From: Pelagophyceae sp. CCMP2097
Taxonomy: Eukaryota > Sar > Pelagophyceae
Assembly: GCA_026770575.1 (NCBI GenBank)
Contig: MU657223.1
Span: forward strand, 1-51,638
Direction of reading: 5' to 3'
Length of the DNA stretch: 51,638 nucleotides
Both the position numbers and the translations under genes were made by a program. The notes under the pieces are model-generated. The model made no database searches. It worked only from the letters and a program-made list of their open reading frames with translations, and was not told the origin of the DNA. Within the stretch, counting starts at the first letter, position 1; each line of letters opens with the position of its first letter. This document shows, one piece after another, positions 39,335-51,638 of the stretch.

Positions 39335-41574
39335 TCAATCGGAGTACCGTATGCGGTGGTGCCGGAGCACGATGCCGCTCGGCAGGTCTGGCGGAAGAAA
39401 AACTGTGGTTGCGACGTACTTTCGTATATTCAGCGCCGCTCCAACCACTGTCGTCGAGATGTACTCGCGCACGTCGGGCCGCCGCTCGGCGCCGGCGTCG
39501 GACCTTCGCCGGTCCGCCGCCGACGCCGACGCGGGCCGCCGCCGCGTCGAGATGAACTCTTCGACGACGTGGCGCGGGCCCGTCGAGATGTACTCCTCGA
39601 GGACCTCCCGCGCCGTTGGCGCCTCGGCCCGCGCCGCCGACGCGCCGAAGCGCCCCACCGCGGTCGCCGCGCGCGTCGGCGCGTCGTCGGCGAAGAGGTC
39701 GCTCGACGAGGGCCAGTTGGTCTGGCGGAGACGGTGCGCGTTCAGCCGCGCAATCTGCGGGCGCGCCGTCGGACACAATTTTTCCATATTGCAATACAAG
39801 AAACCTTGGTGGAACAAGGGGCCTTGTCGGAACAAGGGGCCTTGTCGGAGACGCACCATGAGCCTTTTCCGGCCGCGCGAGGCGAGCGCGAGCGCGTGCG
39901 CCTCGGCGGGCGGCGGCACCGCCAAATCGTGGACGGTGACCGACCAGCCGTCGCGCGCCGCGACGAAGAGGGGGCCCTCGGGCCTCGAAGGGGCCGTCCT
40001 CGTCGGCGGCACCACGCGCCGCGCCGTCGGGGCCGCACGCGCCGGGAGGCTCTCCGAGGAGATGTGCCCTTCGGCGGTGGCGGGCCGCGCCGCAGCGCCG
40101 ACGCGCGGGGGCGGGGAGTCGGCGTCGACGCGCGGAGCCGGCGGCTCGGCGGTTTGCTCGGGGCCCACAGGGGCGCCGTCGCTGTCTGGGGGTCGGCCGG
40201 TCCTCGCGCCTTTTCGCCGCCGCAGCTTCGGCCGCCCCGACGGCGACTTCTTCGGCTTCTTCGGCTTGAGGGCCCTGCGGAGCGCCTTCATGCGGTCGAC
40301 CTTGTCGGCCTCGTGCCTGCCTTCTCGCGTCTGTGAGTGCACTCTGGGTTTCCATCGCGTCTATGCTCGGGCAGCCGCGTCCCGGGGAGGTCTCGCACGT
40401 GCGTCGGCGTAGACGCTGGTCCGCACGCGTCCATGCGCGTGAAGAATTCCTTGGTTTCATCGGACGTAAGTTGCCGCGGCCCTGGCCCCGCAAAATAATT
40501 CAGCGCCTCGTCTGCCGGTGGCGGGCGCGGCGCAGGCCGCAGCAGCGCTGCCGCGTGCGCCTCGCGGAGTATCTCCCGGCTCCGGTCGCCCACAGAGTAG
40601 CGCTGCTGCAACGAGTCGCCGCCTTGGGGCGTCCACGATTTCGGCGGCATGAGTCGGGCCATCTCGCAAAACGCGGCCAGCGTCGGCGCGCGAAGGAGCT
40701 TTTCGGGGTTGCGCGTCGACGGCGCGTCATTTCCCTCGAGGAGCACCTCGGCGTCGCCGAGGCGGAACGCGCTGCAGTCCTGCGACGCTGTAGAGAGCTG
40801 CAGCGCCTGCGCCGTGCCTTGCGGCAGGCGGCACGTCTCGCCGAGGACGAGCGTCCCAAAAGGCGCAATGCGGGCGACGATGCGCTTCAACGCGCGGCGC
40901 GCGCCGGCGTCGCCCGAGTAGAGAAAAACGGAGTAGCGGCAGAGGACAAGGTCGAAGAAGTCTCCGCCGTCCGCATCAACTTCGACCGCCGTCAAATCTT
41001 CTACAGCGAAGCGGCACGCCGAGACGAGCCTGTCCTCCTCCAAGAGGCGCCAGGCCTTTTTCGCCTTGCCCTTTGCCGGCGGCGCGTGCGCGGAGAACGG
41101 CGCATTCGCAGGCCCCAAAGGCCGGTCGCCTTTCTCCGCGCGGAAGTGCTGTTTGGCGACGTCGGCCGGCACCGTCGCGACGTCCGTCGCCGTCCAGCAC
41201 CGGCCGCGGCTCTTCGCGAATTCGACGATGGCCGCCGACCGGTCCGTGCCAAAGCACTCGAGCTTTGGGGCGGTGCCGAGCGCCGCCGCCAGCTTCGGGG
41301 CGACGCGCTGCTCGTAGAGCAAGAGAAGCGAGAGGAGCTCCTCGCCCGACGACGCGCCGCAGGACCAGACGCGGATGCTCCGCCGCTCGGCGTGCGCGCG
41401 GGCTGCAGCGCGGAACAAAGCGTGGGCTTCGAGCCATTCCCACGTTGCAGCGTCGCGGAACCACGAAGTATGCTTGTTCCACTCGCGGTGCGCCGGGCCC
41501 GCCCGCGGCTCCGCGGCCGGCTCTGCGGACGCCTCGGCCGGCCCGCGGTCCTCCGGGTGCTCCTCGGAGGTCAT
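39335..41574 (-). CDS. CheR-type methyltransferase with long C-terminal extension
   Basis: Two exons (41574-40427, 40316-39335) give 709 residues; phase 2 agrees. The first 260 residues follow CheR, the SAM-dependent protein-glutamate O-methyltransferase of bacterial chemotaxis: HTSWFRDAATWEWLE, IRVWSCGASSGEELLSLLLL (SAM-binding motif I), ECFGTDRSAAIVEFA, and FDLVLCRYSVFLY followed by IAPFGTLVLGETCRLP. After the splice come a Lys/Arg-rich segment (RRALKPKKPKKSPSGRPKLRRRK), a disordered region and an ordered C-terminal part with repeated EEYIST, EEFIST, REYISTT and RKYVATT motifs. CheR homologues occur in some algae, but their substrate is not known to me. The duplicated QGPLFRQGPLFHQG comes from an 18-bp tandem repeat in the DNA. 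Confidence 0.75.
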
Positions 41575-41906
41575 GGCCCGGAGCGGCCTGCGGCCGGCGC
41601 GCTATGACGCCCTCTGGTCGACGCCGACTGCAGAGGGCGATCCCCGGGCTCGCCGAGCCGCGCCGATGCAGCGCACGCCCACCGGCGGCGCGCGGCCTGA
41701 CCGACAATCCCCGATCCCAGGCAGGGCCCCGGGCCCTGAGTCGGAGCGGGCGGACTTCAGAACGCAAACGAACAAAACGGGGCAAAACAACAGGCGCAAC
41801 GGATGAGTGGTGTGGCTCTTACATTAAACCGTAGGCCCGCGGCTCTGACTTCTGAAAGCGGACCTGGGAAAAGCGCGCTGCCCCGCGGTCCCGCCCGCGC
41901 TGCGGG
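41575..41906. promoter_or_regulatory. 332-bp divergent spacer, CheR-like and 4-TM protein genes
   Basis: Both flanking genes start outward from this stretch. No TATA box or clear motif is seen. Confidence 0.4.
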
Positions 41907-44900
41907 ATGGAGGCGACGCGCGGCCGAGACGACGCCGAGGCGCCGCCGCTCGAGGAGCCGAAATACGAAGGCGCGCGGCGGCTGACCCCGCGCGAGGCGG
42001 CGGGCGACGAGGCGGGCGACGAGGCGGGCGTCCTCCCCACGGTCTTCCCCGACGTGCCCGCCGGGGTGCCCGCCGCGCGCTCGCCCGTCGATGGCCTGGC
42101 GCCGCTGGAGGAGGACGAGACGCCGCGGTACGACGGCTCAAGACGCGGCTCGCGGACGTCGCGCGACGCGGCGGCGTCCACGGGCAGCCTCGCCTCGGCA
42201 CCGTCGGCGGCGCGCCCCGTGGCGGCGCTCCCGGCGGCCAGCCTGACGCCGCGCGACGCGCCGCTGACGACGCCGCGCGCGCTCTGGGCGCGCCTCGCGG
42301 ACGGTGGGGATCTCAGAGCTGAGCTCAAGGGCAAGGTCGACAAGGTCAAACAAGCCAAGCTCCGGTGCGTCCGCGCGGCGGGGCCCCGGGAGAAGCCGTC
42401 GTCGCCCGACGCGGCTGCGCAGGTTTGCGACGATGGTCGCCGAATTGGAGGATGCCCACGGTCGCGACGAGGACGAGCTCGGCGTGCGCACCATGCGCCG
42501 GCCCACGTTCGACTCGCGGCGGAGCATGGGCGACTGGTCCTCGACGAGCACTCTTATCAACCGCAAGTCGCTCCCGGACGCGGCGCCGGCGCCGCGGCCG
42601 ACGACGTCGAACCCCTACGGGCGCCGCAGCACGGAAGCGCCCGCGTACCGCCCGCGGCCGCATACGGCCGGGGCGGGCGCGTCGTACCGCAACCTCTCGC
42701 CGCCCGCGTACACCGTCCGAGAGGCAGAGGCGGGCGCGCTCGACTCGCCCGCCGACGAGGTGCGCTTTGATGACGTGGTACACAGCCCTGTCCCCTCGCG
42801 CACGCTCCGGCGCGTAGGCGCTGCGCCTTTTGATGGAGGGCGCCATCCCGGAGCTGGTGCCGGGGGAGGGCCTGCTTGACTTGGAGGGCGTGCTGCTGGA
42901 GATGCGCGAGGGCGCCGAGCGAGACGCTATGCCCGCCGACGTCGAGGCCGCTTTAGCGGGCTTTGACGCGGCGGCGGCTTTAGAGGGCATGAGCATCGCC
43001 CAAGTCCCCCTCGCCGACGTAGCGAAGCGGCGCGCCGAGGTCGAGGAGGGCCGCCTCGCCGCTTTGCGCGGCGAGGCGGAGGCCTACGCCAGCCGCGAGC
43101 TGGACCTGGCCTGGCGCGAGACGAACGCGCGGCAAAGACTTGTGGGCCTCCGGCAGGCGGCCAAGCAGGAGTCGGCGGAGGCGCGCATCGCCGAGGCGGG
43201 CCTGGGCCGGACGCGCGAGCGCACGCTGCGGCAGCAGTTCGCGCGCGCCCAGGCGTCGCTCTTTTCGGCGGTGGGGACGCAGCGCGCGGCCATTCGCGAG
43301 CGCTACGGGTTTTTGGAGACTACGGACGGCGTCGCGGGGCGGCGGTACCAGGCGAATTGGGACTTGATCCCGCGGCCCGTCGAGCTCAGGCTGCACATGG
43401 TCCGTGCGGTCAAGGACAAGCTGCCGCGCGGCGACTACGTCTTCCTGCTGTCGATGCAGGACCGCCTTTCTGGGAAGTCGATGCGGTGGAGCGAGGACCA
43501 TTCTTACTCCGGCGGCGGCTTCGGACACTTCCCCGCGGCCACGCGCGCAATCAAGCACCGCGGCCGCGTGCATGACGTCGAGCTCAAAGTGGACCAGTCG
43601 GTGTTTGCGCTGTGCCCGTCGCAGCGCGAGCTGCGGCCTGGGAACGTTTTGGTCCTGGAGCTCTTCCGCCTGGCGGACAAGCGAAACCCGCGCGCCGCCG
43701 TCGTGGCGTGGACGGTGCTGCCCATGTGCACGCCGCACCTTTCCGTCATCGAGGGCAAGTTCCGGCTGCCGATGTTGCGCGGCGCCTTGAACCCGGTCTT
43801 CGACCGCCACGCGCAGTTGGAGAGGCGCATCACAAAGTCTCTCGAGTCGTGGGTCGGCAACTTGTACTTGGAGGTGCGCCACCTGCCGCGGCAGACGCTG
43901 GACGCCTCTGGCGTGCTGAGGGACGAGCATCACGTCGAATTGGACTTTATCAACAAGCTCCTCACCCTCCCCGGCGACGCCAAAAACGACGCCTTCCGCC
44001 GCGTCACCGGCGCGGAAGCGACCAAGGCCAAGCGCAAGACGCGCGCCGCGCTGTTCTCGCCGTTTCAGGCCAAGGCCTCGCCGCGCGTGCTCCCCGTTGA
44101 CGGGAGTGTGCTGCCCGACAATGGGGACACAAAGGGCGACGACGGCGACGACGCGCGGGACCTGGAGGCGCGCGGCGCCGCAGGCCCGCCTCGCCCGCCG
44201 CGGGAGTGGTTCGGCCGCCGCGCCACGATTTTCGACCGCGCCGGGACCAAGGCGCGGCAGCGCGACATCGACGCTCATTTAGAAAAGAAGATCTTCTCCA
44301 ACGACGTCACTTCGCCGCTCTTATCTCCCGCAAACCGCGCGGAGACGCCTCGCGACCTGCTGCAAGACGACTTGCACACTGGGCAAATGTCGGAGGATTC
44401 GGGCGACGAACTGTACGCCACCCCGGCGGAAAAGTCGCAACTCCCCGGCGGAGAAGTCGACGGGACGTGGCCGCCCGACGCCTCCGGCCCGTCGCGCAAG
44501 CGCGGCGTCGGCGCGCGCTTCGACCCCGCGGGCTTGGGGCTGCACGACCTGCGCCCAAAGGCCACGGTCGCGGACGAGGCCCTGGCGGCAGCCGAGGCCC
44601 TCGAGGAAAAGTGGTGGGCCGACGTTTACGGCGACCCTACGGAAGCGGACAGGTTCTCCTTCGCCGTCGCAGAGCCGCGCGGCCGGCGCCGGCCGCTGAC
44701 GCCGACTGCCATCGTGGCCACCAAGCTCGCCTTCCTCTGGCAGGAGCTCTTCGCGGCCGTGGCCCCGGACCTCCGCAGTTCGTCGTACGACGGCGGGTGT
44801 TGCGGTTTGGTAAAGTTCTTCTGCCGGCGGCTCGGGAGCGTACTGTTTACGACGTCTGCGGAACACTGGCACGCCATCCTCGTCTCTTTGATGGCTTTCT

Positions 44901-46042
44901 GGCTCCGTTTGTACGTGCACTACGTGTCGCAGTGGCTTTTACTGAAAGCGATGCAGACGAACGTGTATGGTTTTAAAGCGCAAGTTTATGCTTTAGAGTT
45001 TAAATATATGCCTGACGGCCTTGGAACTTTAGAGGAGGTGGCTGTCGTCTTCATCGGGCCCGTGGGCGTCTTGTTCACGTTCGTCGCTTTCTGCACTCTG
45101 GCCTACGCCTGGCGCAGGATGGTGGCCAAGGTTTCCGACCTGCCCTCGCACTTTTTGGCCGCGTTCGGCCTGGCCACATTCTTAGATCCCATCCTCATCT
45201 TCATCGTCGATCTGGCCACTTCGAATTACGCGTGCGACACGCGCCCCGACTGCCGGGTGGATTATACAAAGGCGGCGTGCCACTGCTACGAGGGCGACGC
45301 CTTTAAACTTTGGAGGCGGATGGTCGACGACTCGAATGGCGGCGTCGTGGGCATCTTCTACGCGGCCATCATCTATTTCATAACAATGGTTGCGTCCACC
45401 GTTGCCGCTTATTTTTATTTAGTAGAAGTGCACATGAACGGCCGCGTGATTGACACGTACCGCCGGTTGCACGGCGACGACGAAGCGTTCTTCGTGCCCC
45501 ATGATTACGAAATTTCGCTCGAGGAGCTGGACCAGATCCTGGTCAAGGCCAAGCGCTACCGCGGGCCGCTGGATCAGCAGCGGCGCGTCGCCGTCGCCGA
45601 CTACGAGCTCCGCGACCCTTTGGCCCCCGAGCTGGTGGAGACGTCGACGCACGTGACCATTTACGAGCTGCAGCTCTCCGGGGCCCGCGTCGTCTACCGC
45701 CACTTCCTGCGCGGCGCAGGCGGCGCGATCGTGGAGATCTTCGGCGGCATGGCGCAGCACGCCGGCGTCGACTTTGGGGCCGTGCACCGCCAGCAGCAAA
45801 AAGACGGCGCTGCGTCCATCCTCGGCGCCCTCGACCGCCGCGGCGACGGCAGCCACCGCGCCCTCGGCTTCTTCACCGGCCTCCGCGGCCTCAACGACGG
45901 CGATGCAGCCGGCCACGGTACGGCCGAGACAAAAGTCGAAAAAGCATTTGACGACAAGGCGTTTGACGACGGCCGAAACCCCTTTGACGACGGCCAAACC
46001 GACAAGAGCTTATTCGCCGACGGCGGCAAGACCGACGACTGA
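41907..46042 (+). CDS. Large four-TM protein with coiled coil and C2-like region
   Basis: Three exons (41907-42364, 42423-42774, 42818-46042) give 1344 residues. A disordered, charged N-terminus is followed by a coiled coil (about 335-430; AEVEEGRLAALRGEAEAYASREL). Next is a beta-rich, C2-like region (about 460-650; VELRLHMVRAVKDKLPRGDYVFLLSMQDRLSG, LELFRLADKRNPRAAVVAWTVLPM), then a disordered acidic stretch. Four hydrophobic segments (starting at about 965, 1020, 1060 and 1125) are spread through the C-terminal third, with a cysteine-rich loop (CDTRPDCRVDYTKAACHC) between the third and fourth. A soluble tail carries KAFDDKAFDDGRNPFDDG repeats. I do not place it in a named family; a membrane-tethered scaffold, possibly ciliary, is speculative. 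Intron 2 is only about 43 nt and its donor could be three bases further on. Confidence 0.7.
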
Positions 46043-46153
46043 CCGCAGCCCCTCCCCGCGCCAGGCCGATGCCGGCGCCCTCTCCGACTAACGGGCTCCT
46101 TTTGTGTACTCTTCGGACGTGGGCCGTCCGACTGCGAGTCGGCAAAGGGTTTA

Positions 46154-47718
<1,565 letters not shown>

Positions 47719-48950
47719 ATGGTGCAGGGTTCGTCGCTAAACGCGCCGGAGACGGACGACGAGGCGACAGTGGCGTCTGGCGCCGTTGAGGCGCAGTCGT
47801 CTGCGGCGTCGTGGTCCACCGGCAAGACTTCGCTGCGGCGCCGGCGCACGGGCGCTGCACCAAGCAAGTCGACGCCGGCGCAGCGGCAGGCTGCGGGGCG
47901 GCGGAGGACGCGCTTCTTCGAGCGCTGCGAGGCCGACGCCGTCGGCGCCCTCCGCGACGCGCCAGACGAGCTGAAAAGCGACCGCGCCTGCGTCGCGCAC
48001 GCCGTGGAGCGCGACTGGAAAGCTTTGGAGTTTGCGGTGCTGGAGTTCCGCGAAGACGAAGAGTTCATGGAAAGAGCCTGCGCCCACGCGTCCGGCCTCG
48101 CGCTCAAGTTCGCCGGATTCAACCTCCGCGACAACGCCGCCGTCCTCCTCGCGGCGTGCAGCCAAAACGGCTTCAACCTCCAGTTTGCTTCGGCGAAACT
48201 CAAAGGCGACCGAGACGTCGTCACCGCGGCCGTGCGCCAGTGCGGTCTCGCGCTCGAGTTCGCCGGCGCGTCCATGCAAGACGACTGCCGAATCGCGCTC
48301 GCCGTGCGTCCCTTTTGAAGATGGTCGTTTCCGGGATCAAAGGACGTAGGCGGTGCGCACAAACGGCGGCGCTTTGGCCTTTGCTTCGCCGGCGCTGAGA
48401 GACACCGAAGAACTCGTCGTCGAAGCGGTCCGGAACTGCGGCGGCGCTTTGGAGCTCGCGTCGCAACGCGTCCGAGGCCACCGCGCCGCCGCTCTCGCGG
48501 CCGTTTCAACCCGCGTCTGGGTTGATGGAATCCCGGACCGTCGCCGGTTGCTCTGGAAACGGCGGACCGCCGCAGAGTCCCGACCGGCGTGAGAGGGGAC
48601 GGTAGGTGAAGCAGGACGGCTCTTCGCTCGAGTTCGCTTCGGCGGCGCTGCGCGACGACGAGGACGTCGTCCTCGCCGCCGTGCGCCAGAGCGGCTTGGC
48701 GCTGCAGTTCGCGTCCGACCGCCTCTGCGGTTCGCGTTCCATCGTGTCCGCTGCGGCGGCGCAGGACGGCTTTTCGCTGCAGTTTGCGGGCGCGGCGCTG
48801 CAGAACGACGCCGCCTTCGTTTCGGGGCTGCCAAAGCATGCCTACGCGACGTATATCTGGAGCGACCCGGAACCGCTGCCGCCCCCGACCGTGCCCCAAT
48901 TCAAACAAAGCTGGAATGCAATCTCCTACAAGGACCGCATCCTCTCCTAA
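47719..48950 (+). CDS. DUF4116 repeat protein
   Basis: Three exons (47719-48303, 48350-48502, 48606-48950), all phase 0, give 360 residues. After a disordered Ser/Arg-rich start, about eight units of 22-24 residues follow the DUF4116 pattern (DVVTAAVRQCGLALEFAGASMQDD; LVVEAVRNCGGALELASQRV; DVVLAAVRQSGLALQFASDRL). These form stacked short helices, mostly seen in stramenopile and giant-virus proteins; function unknown. Exons 2 and 3 begin exactly at the same point of the repeat (AVRTNGGAL, VKQDGSSL), so introns mark repeat borders, a sign of growth by exon-sized duplication. The second donor (GTTTCA) is weak. The C-terminus (PKHAYATYIWSD..YKDRILS) is unique. Confidence 0.85.
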
Positions 48951-49210
48951 GCCACCGCCGCCACACGCCCCTCAGGACGCGGTCTGAGGAGGTGTTCCGG
49001 TGGCGGCCCGAAAACAAAGCCGCGGACGTTCTTTGTTTGGGCGAGTGCGCGCGGGAAACTACCTGCGATCAGCGCGCGAGCGCGCGCCGAGAGACCGCCC
49101 CACCGACGCCGGGCACGCGGCGCCGGCCATGGCCCCCGCCCCACGACGACGAGCCGCGCGGTGCGTTTCCCAGTCGCCGCGAAAGAATTTTCCCGCCCCG
49201 CGAGGCCTGA

Positions 49211-50683
49211 TTGCAATCAAATGCGAGGCTGCTGGCCGCGTTCGCGGTGGCGATGGCGCCGTCCTCGGCGATGGTGCACGACCTCTCGATCCAGTCGGAC
49301 TCGCGGTCGCTGTACCGCATCGAATCGTTTTGCTTCCTCGAGGGCGGCGTGCTCGAGATTAGTGTGAAGGACTTTGAAATCGCCGGCGGCGGAGACCACA
49401 AGCCGTACCGCGTCGGCTTCGTCATGCGCCGCGCCGCCTCGGAGAGCGCCGCCCAGCAGGAATTGGAGGAGTCGCTCGAGGCCAACGTGCGTCTTCTTTT
49501 CCCGCCGTATTCCGCATTCCGACGGTATACGCAACCATAGGCCTGCCTGCTGGACTGGAAGTCCGAGGGCGCCGACGGCCACGCCGAATCTGTGTTTGAG
49601 CTGGACATGTCTGACCCGACCAAGTGGCCCGCGGAGCAGGTCAGGACGCACCGCATCGAAAAGGACGAAGAGGGACTATACTCGCTCATCTTCGTCCGGT
49701 GCAAGCCTTCGAACTCGGGCGCGGCGACGTCGTTCAAGCTGCGCGCGCAGTTCTACAACCCGGGCCCGGCGTATTTGTCGGCATGCGAGGCGGCGCTGCC
49801 GCTTTTATTCGCCCTCTTCTGCGCGGGCTACGCGGTGGCGCTCGCGGCGTGGGCGGCGCTGCTCCTCGTCCGGGGCGGCCGCTGCGGCGGCGCGCGCGCC
49901 GCGGGCAAGCCGTCGCCGGTGCACGCCATCCACTGGATGATGCTCGTCCTGCTCGTGTTCAAGACGGCATCTGTTGGCTCGCAGTCCGTCAAGTACCACT
50001 TTATCAACGTCACGGGGTCCGGCGAGGGCTGGCAGTTTGTGTACTACGCCTTTGCGTCGTTGAAAGGAGTCATGCTCTTCGTCGTCATTCTCCTCATCGG
50101 CACGGGCTGGTCTTTAGTGAAACCGTACTTATCGGACCGCGAGAAGAAGGTCGTCGCCTTTGTCCTCGTCCTCCAGGTCGTCGACAACGTCGCCTTGATC
50201 GTCTTCGAGGAGGCAGCGCCGGGGTCGCGCGCGTGGCTGACGTGGCGCGACGTGCTCCATCTGGTGGACATCATCTGCTGCTGCGCCATCCTCTTCCCAA
50301 TCGTCTGGTCCATCCGACACCTCCGCCAAGCGGCTGCCGCCGACGGCAAGACGCAGCACATTGTCGCCAAGTTAACCCTCTTCAGGCAGTTCTATATCAT
50401 GGTTGTGACATACGTCTACTTCACGCGAATCGTCGTCTTCCTCCTCGCCGCGACGCTGCCCTTTGAGCTCCTATGGCTCCGGCACCTCTTCGCAGAGGGC
50501 GCCACGTTGATCTTCTATACGGTGACGGGCTGGAAGTTCCGGCCCACGGAGGACAACCCCTACTTGGCTCTGGCAAAGTCCGACGACGAGTGCGACGACG
50601 ACGACGCAGAGTACGGCGAGGACGACCGCGCCGAGCAGAAGCCGCGCGGCGAGGCCGAGATGATCAAGATGGGCTCCGACTAG
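49211..50683 (+). CDS. GPR107/108-like seven-TM Golgi protein (GOST family)
   Basis: Two exons (49211-49486, 49541-50683; coding start uncertain) give about 470 residues. A hydrophobic RLLAAFAVAMAPSSA segment acts as signal peptide. A luminal beta-rich domain (IESFCFLEGGVLEISVKDFEI, YRVGFVMRR) precedes seven TM helices from about 49785. The TM region is highly typical: HWMMLVLLVFKTASVGSQSVKYHFI, GWQFVYYAFASLKGVMLFVVILLIGTGWSLVKPYLS, and VVAFVLVLQVVDNVALIVFEE, then RQFYIMVVTYVYFTRIVVFLL. The tail is acidic (DDECDDDDAEY). Family members sit in the Golgi/endosome and act in vesicle trafficking. In-frame ATG is at 49253; upstream sequence is open, so a short 5' exon is possible. The 48951-49210 stretch upstream holds no other gene. 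Confidence 0.88.
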
Positions 50684-51226
50684 CCGCCAAAAAGCCGTAA
50701 TCGGAAGACACGGCCAAAGGCCGAGAGTAGATAATAAAGTCGGCCGCCAAGAGGGATCTCCAGCGGCTACTGAAGCCCCCCCCCGCGAGGGAGACCGGCC
50801 CGCCAAACTCAGAAATGGGTATTGCAACGGGTCGATCGAGTGCCACTCGGCTTCCGAGTCGGAAGAATCTGTCATATGCATTACTAGGAATTCCTAGCTG
50901 AGCACGACGGCGTCTATATGGCGCCATGCGACCGCGTTCCTGTCGCATGCGGCGTCCGAGACGGCTCTTCGGCCCAGGACACGAAAGCGGCGTCCGAGGC
51001 CGGGGGCCCGCCTCCCAAGGCCGTCGAACTTCTTTTGCGGTCGAAATGCTCGGAGCGGTGCGCCAGGGCCGAAGCACAGTGCCGCGACGCGTGCCCGGCG
51101 GCAACGGCGCTGGCATGGCCGTCACATACTTTAAGCGATAATGCGGTTCATATACTTTGTGGCGGAAGACAGATAAGTTGCGATTACAGTCGAAACAGTT
51201 ACGATACAGCGGCATCAATCGGATTC
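50684..51226. other. Intergenic with one TAGGAATTCCTA palindrome
   Basis: No supported gene. ACTAGGAATTCCTAGC lies at about 50883-50896. A short plus-strand frame (50918-51241) has mixed composition and no family match. Confidence 0.6.
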
Positions 51227-51299
51227 GGGTCTATGGCCTAATGGACAAGGCGCTTGCCTCCGGAGCAAGAGATTCCGAGTTCGAATCTCGGTAGACTCT
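51227..51299 (+). tRNA. tRNA-Arg (CCG)
   Basis: The cloverleaf has acceptor GGGTCTA with TAGACTC (one wobble), D arm GCCTAATGGACAAGGC, anticodon stem CTTGC/GCAAG around CTCCGGA (anticodon CCG), T arm CCGAG-TTCGAAT-CTCGG and discriminator T. It is followed by a T run (CTTTTTCTTC), fitting a Pol III terminator. Confidence 0.93.
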
Positions 51300-51385
51300 T
51301 TTTCTTCATCTTTACTTTTTGTCAATCCCATCGATTTTTTTATCATTTTAATCTTGATAGACTTCTTTTAATCCCCGGAAAACTT

Positions 51386-51638
51386 TATTACAAGAGCGCA
51401 CCGGACCTCCGGGGAGGCACACGGAGGACCCGACTTCGAGCGAAGGATACAGACAAATCCCATTGCAATGCCCACGTAAATAATTATTCAGGACCCGAAG
51501 GGTCCTTGCCGTTTATTCAACGTCAGTTTACGGCAAGGGCCCTTCGGGTCCTTTGATTGAAGGATTGCCAGGGGCAATTATGTCTGTCTGTCTGTCTGTC
51601 TGTCCGTTTGTCTGTCTGTCCGTCTCCGGGTCCATCCG
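51386..51638 (+). repeat. Modular dispersed repeat, copy C (Q then H)
   Basis: Module Q (51386-51488; GGAGGACCCGACTTCGAGCG, CCCATTGCAATGCCCACG) is followed directly by hairpin module H (51491-51551) and a TGTCTGTC run to the window edge. In copy A the order is H, TGTCTGTC, P, Q, so copy C could be the junction of a tandem array. Module P is not reached before the window ends. Confidence 0.75.

Overview
This window reads as nuclear DNA of a GC-rich, intron-bearing eukaryotic microalga. A secondary-plastid stramenopile, for example a pelagophyte-like alga, fits best, but that placement is inference. The grounds are: (i) about 20 protein genes of clearly eukaryotic type (CYP51, SAM50, primase small subunit, GCN5, LC8 dynein light chain, GPR107/108-like, phospholipid scramblase); (ii) about 53 introns that can be reconstructed by reading frame and family conservation, mostly 41-160 nt, about half with a GTGCG donor; (iii) a ClpS-like protein with an ER-type signal peptide followed by a transit-like stretch, as expected for a complex plastid.

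Layout. 1-1.4 kb: tRNA-His, a cluster of TAGGAATTCCTA palindromes and a decayed extradiol (DOPA-type) dioxygenase. 1.5-8.6 kb: a minus-strand SUMO-like/RRM/MATH/ankyrin protein head to head with a secreted or plastid-directed STI1-like protein, then minisatellites. 8.6-14.0 kb: a minus-strand protein with a CID-like domain, low-complexity regions (including a coding 15-bp minisatellite) and three S1 domains, then LC8. 14.5-16.2 kb: nested inverted-repeat elements. 16.3-24.3 kb: glutaredoxin, CYP51, a UBZ-UBZ-RING protein head to head with DNA primase small subunit, and scramblase. 24.3-26.7 kb: repeat-rich DNA with a foldback hairpin and a modular dispersed repeat. 26.7-31.1 kb: a probable N-myristoylated protein and SAM50. 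31.1-34.3 kb: repeat island with two tRNA-Leu copies in a segmental duplication around a long-armed foldback element. 34.3-50.7 kb: ClpS-like, FHA-KH, an unrecognised 352-aa protein, a CheR-type methyltransferase, a 4-TM protein, GCN5 head to head with a DUF4116-repeat protein, and a GPR107/108-like protein. 51.2 kb to the end: tRNA-Arg and another dispersed-repeat copy.

How the genes fit together. This is ordinary gene-dense algal chromosome rather than one operon-like system. Four head-to-head pairs with 124-332 bp between start codons suggest shared promoters. One of them joins DNA primase with a RAD18-like UBZ/RING protein, which makes functional sense. The most unusual content is multidomain architecture (SUMO-like/RRM/MATH/ANK; CID/S1x3; FHA-KH; UBZ-UBZ-RING; a eukaryotic CheR), three introns that require a GC donor, and structured repeat families. 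All exon models were built by eye from reading frame, splice dinucleotides and remembered family conservation; no search or alignment was run.
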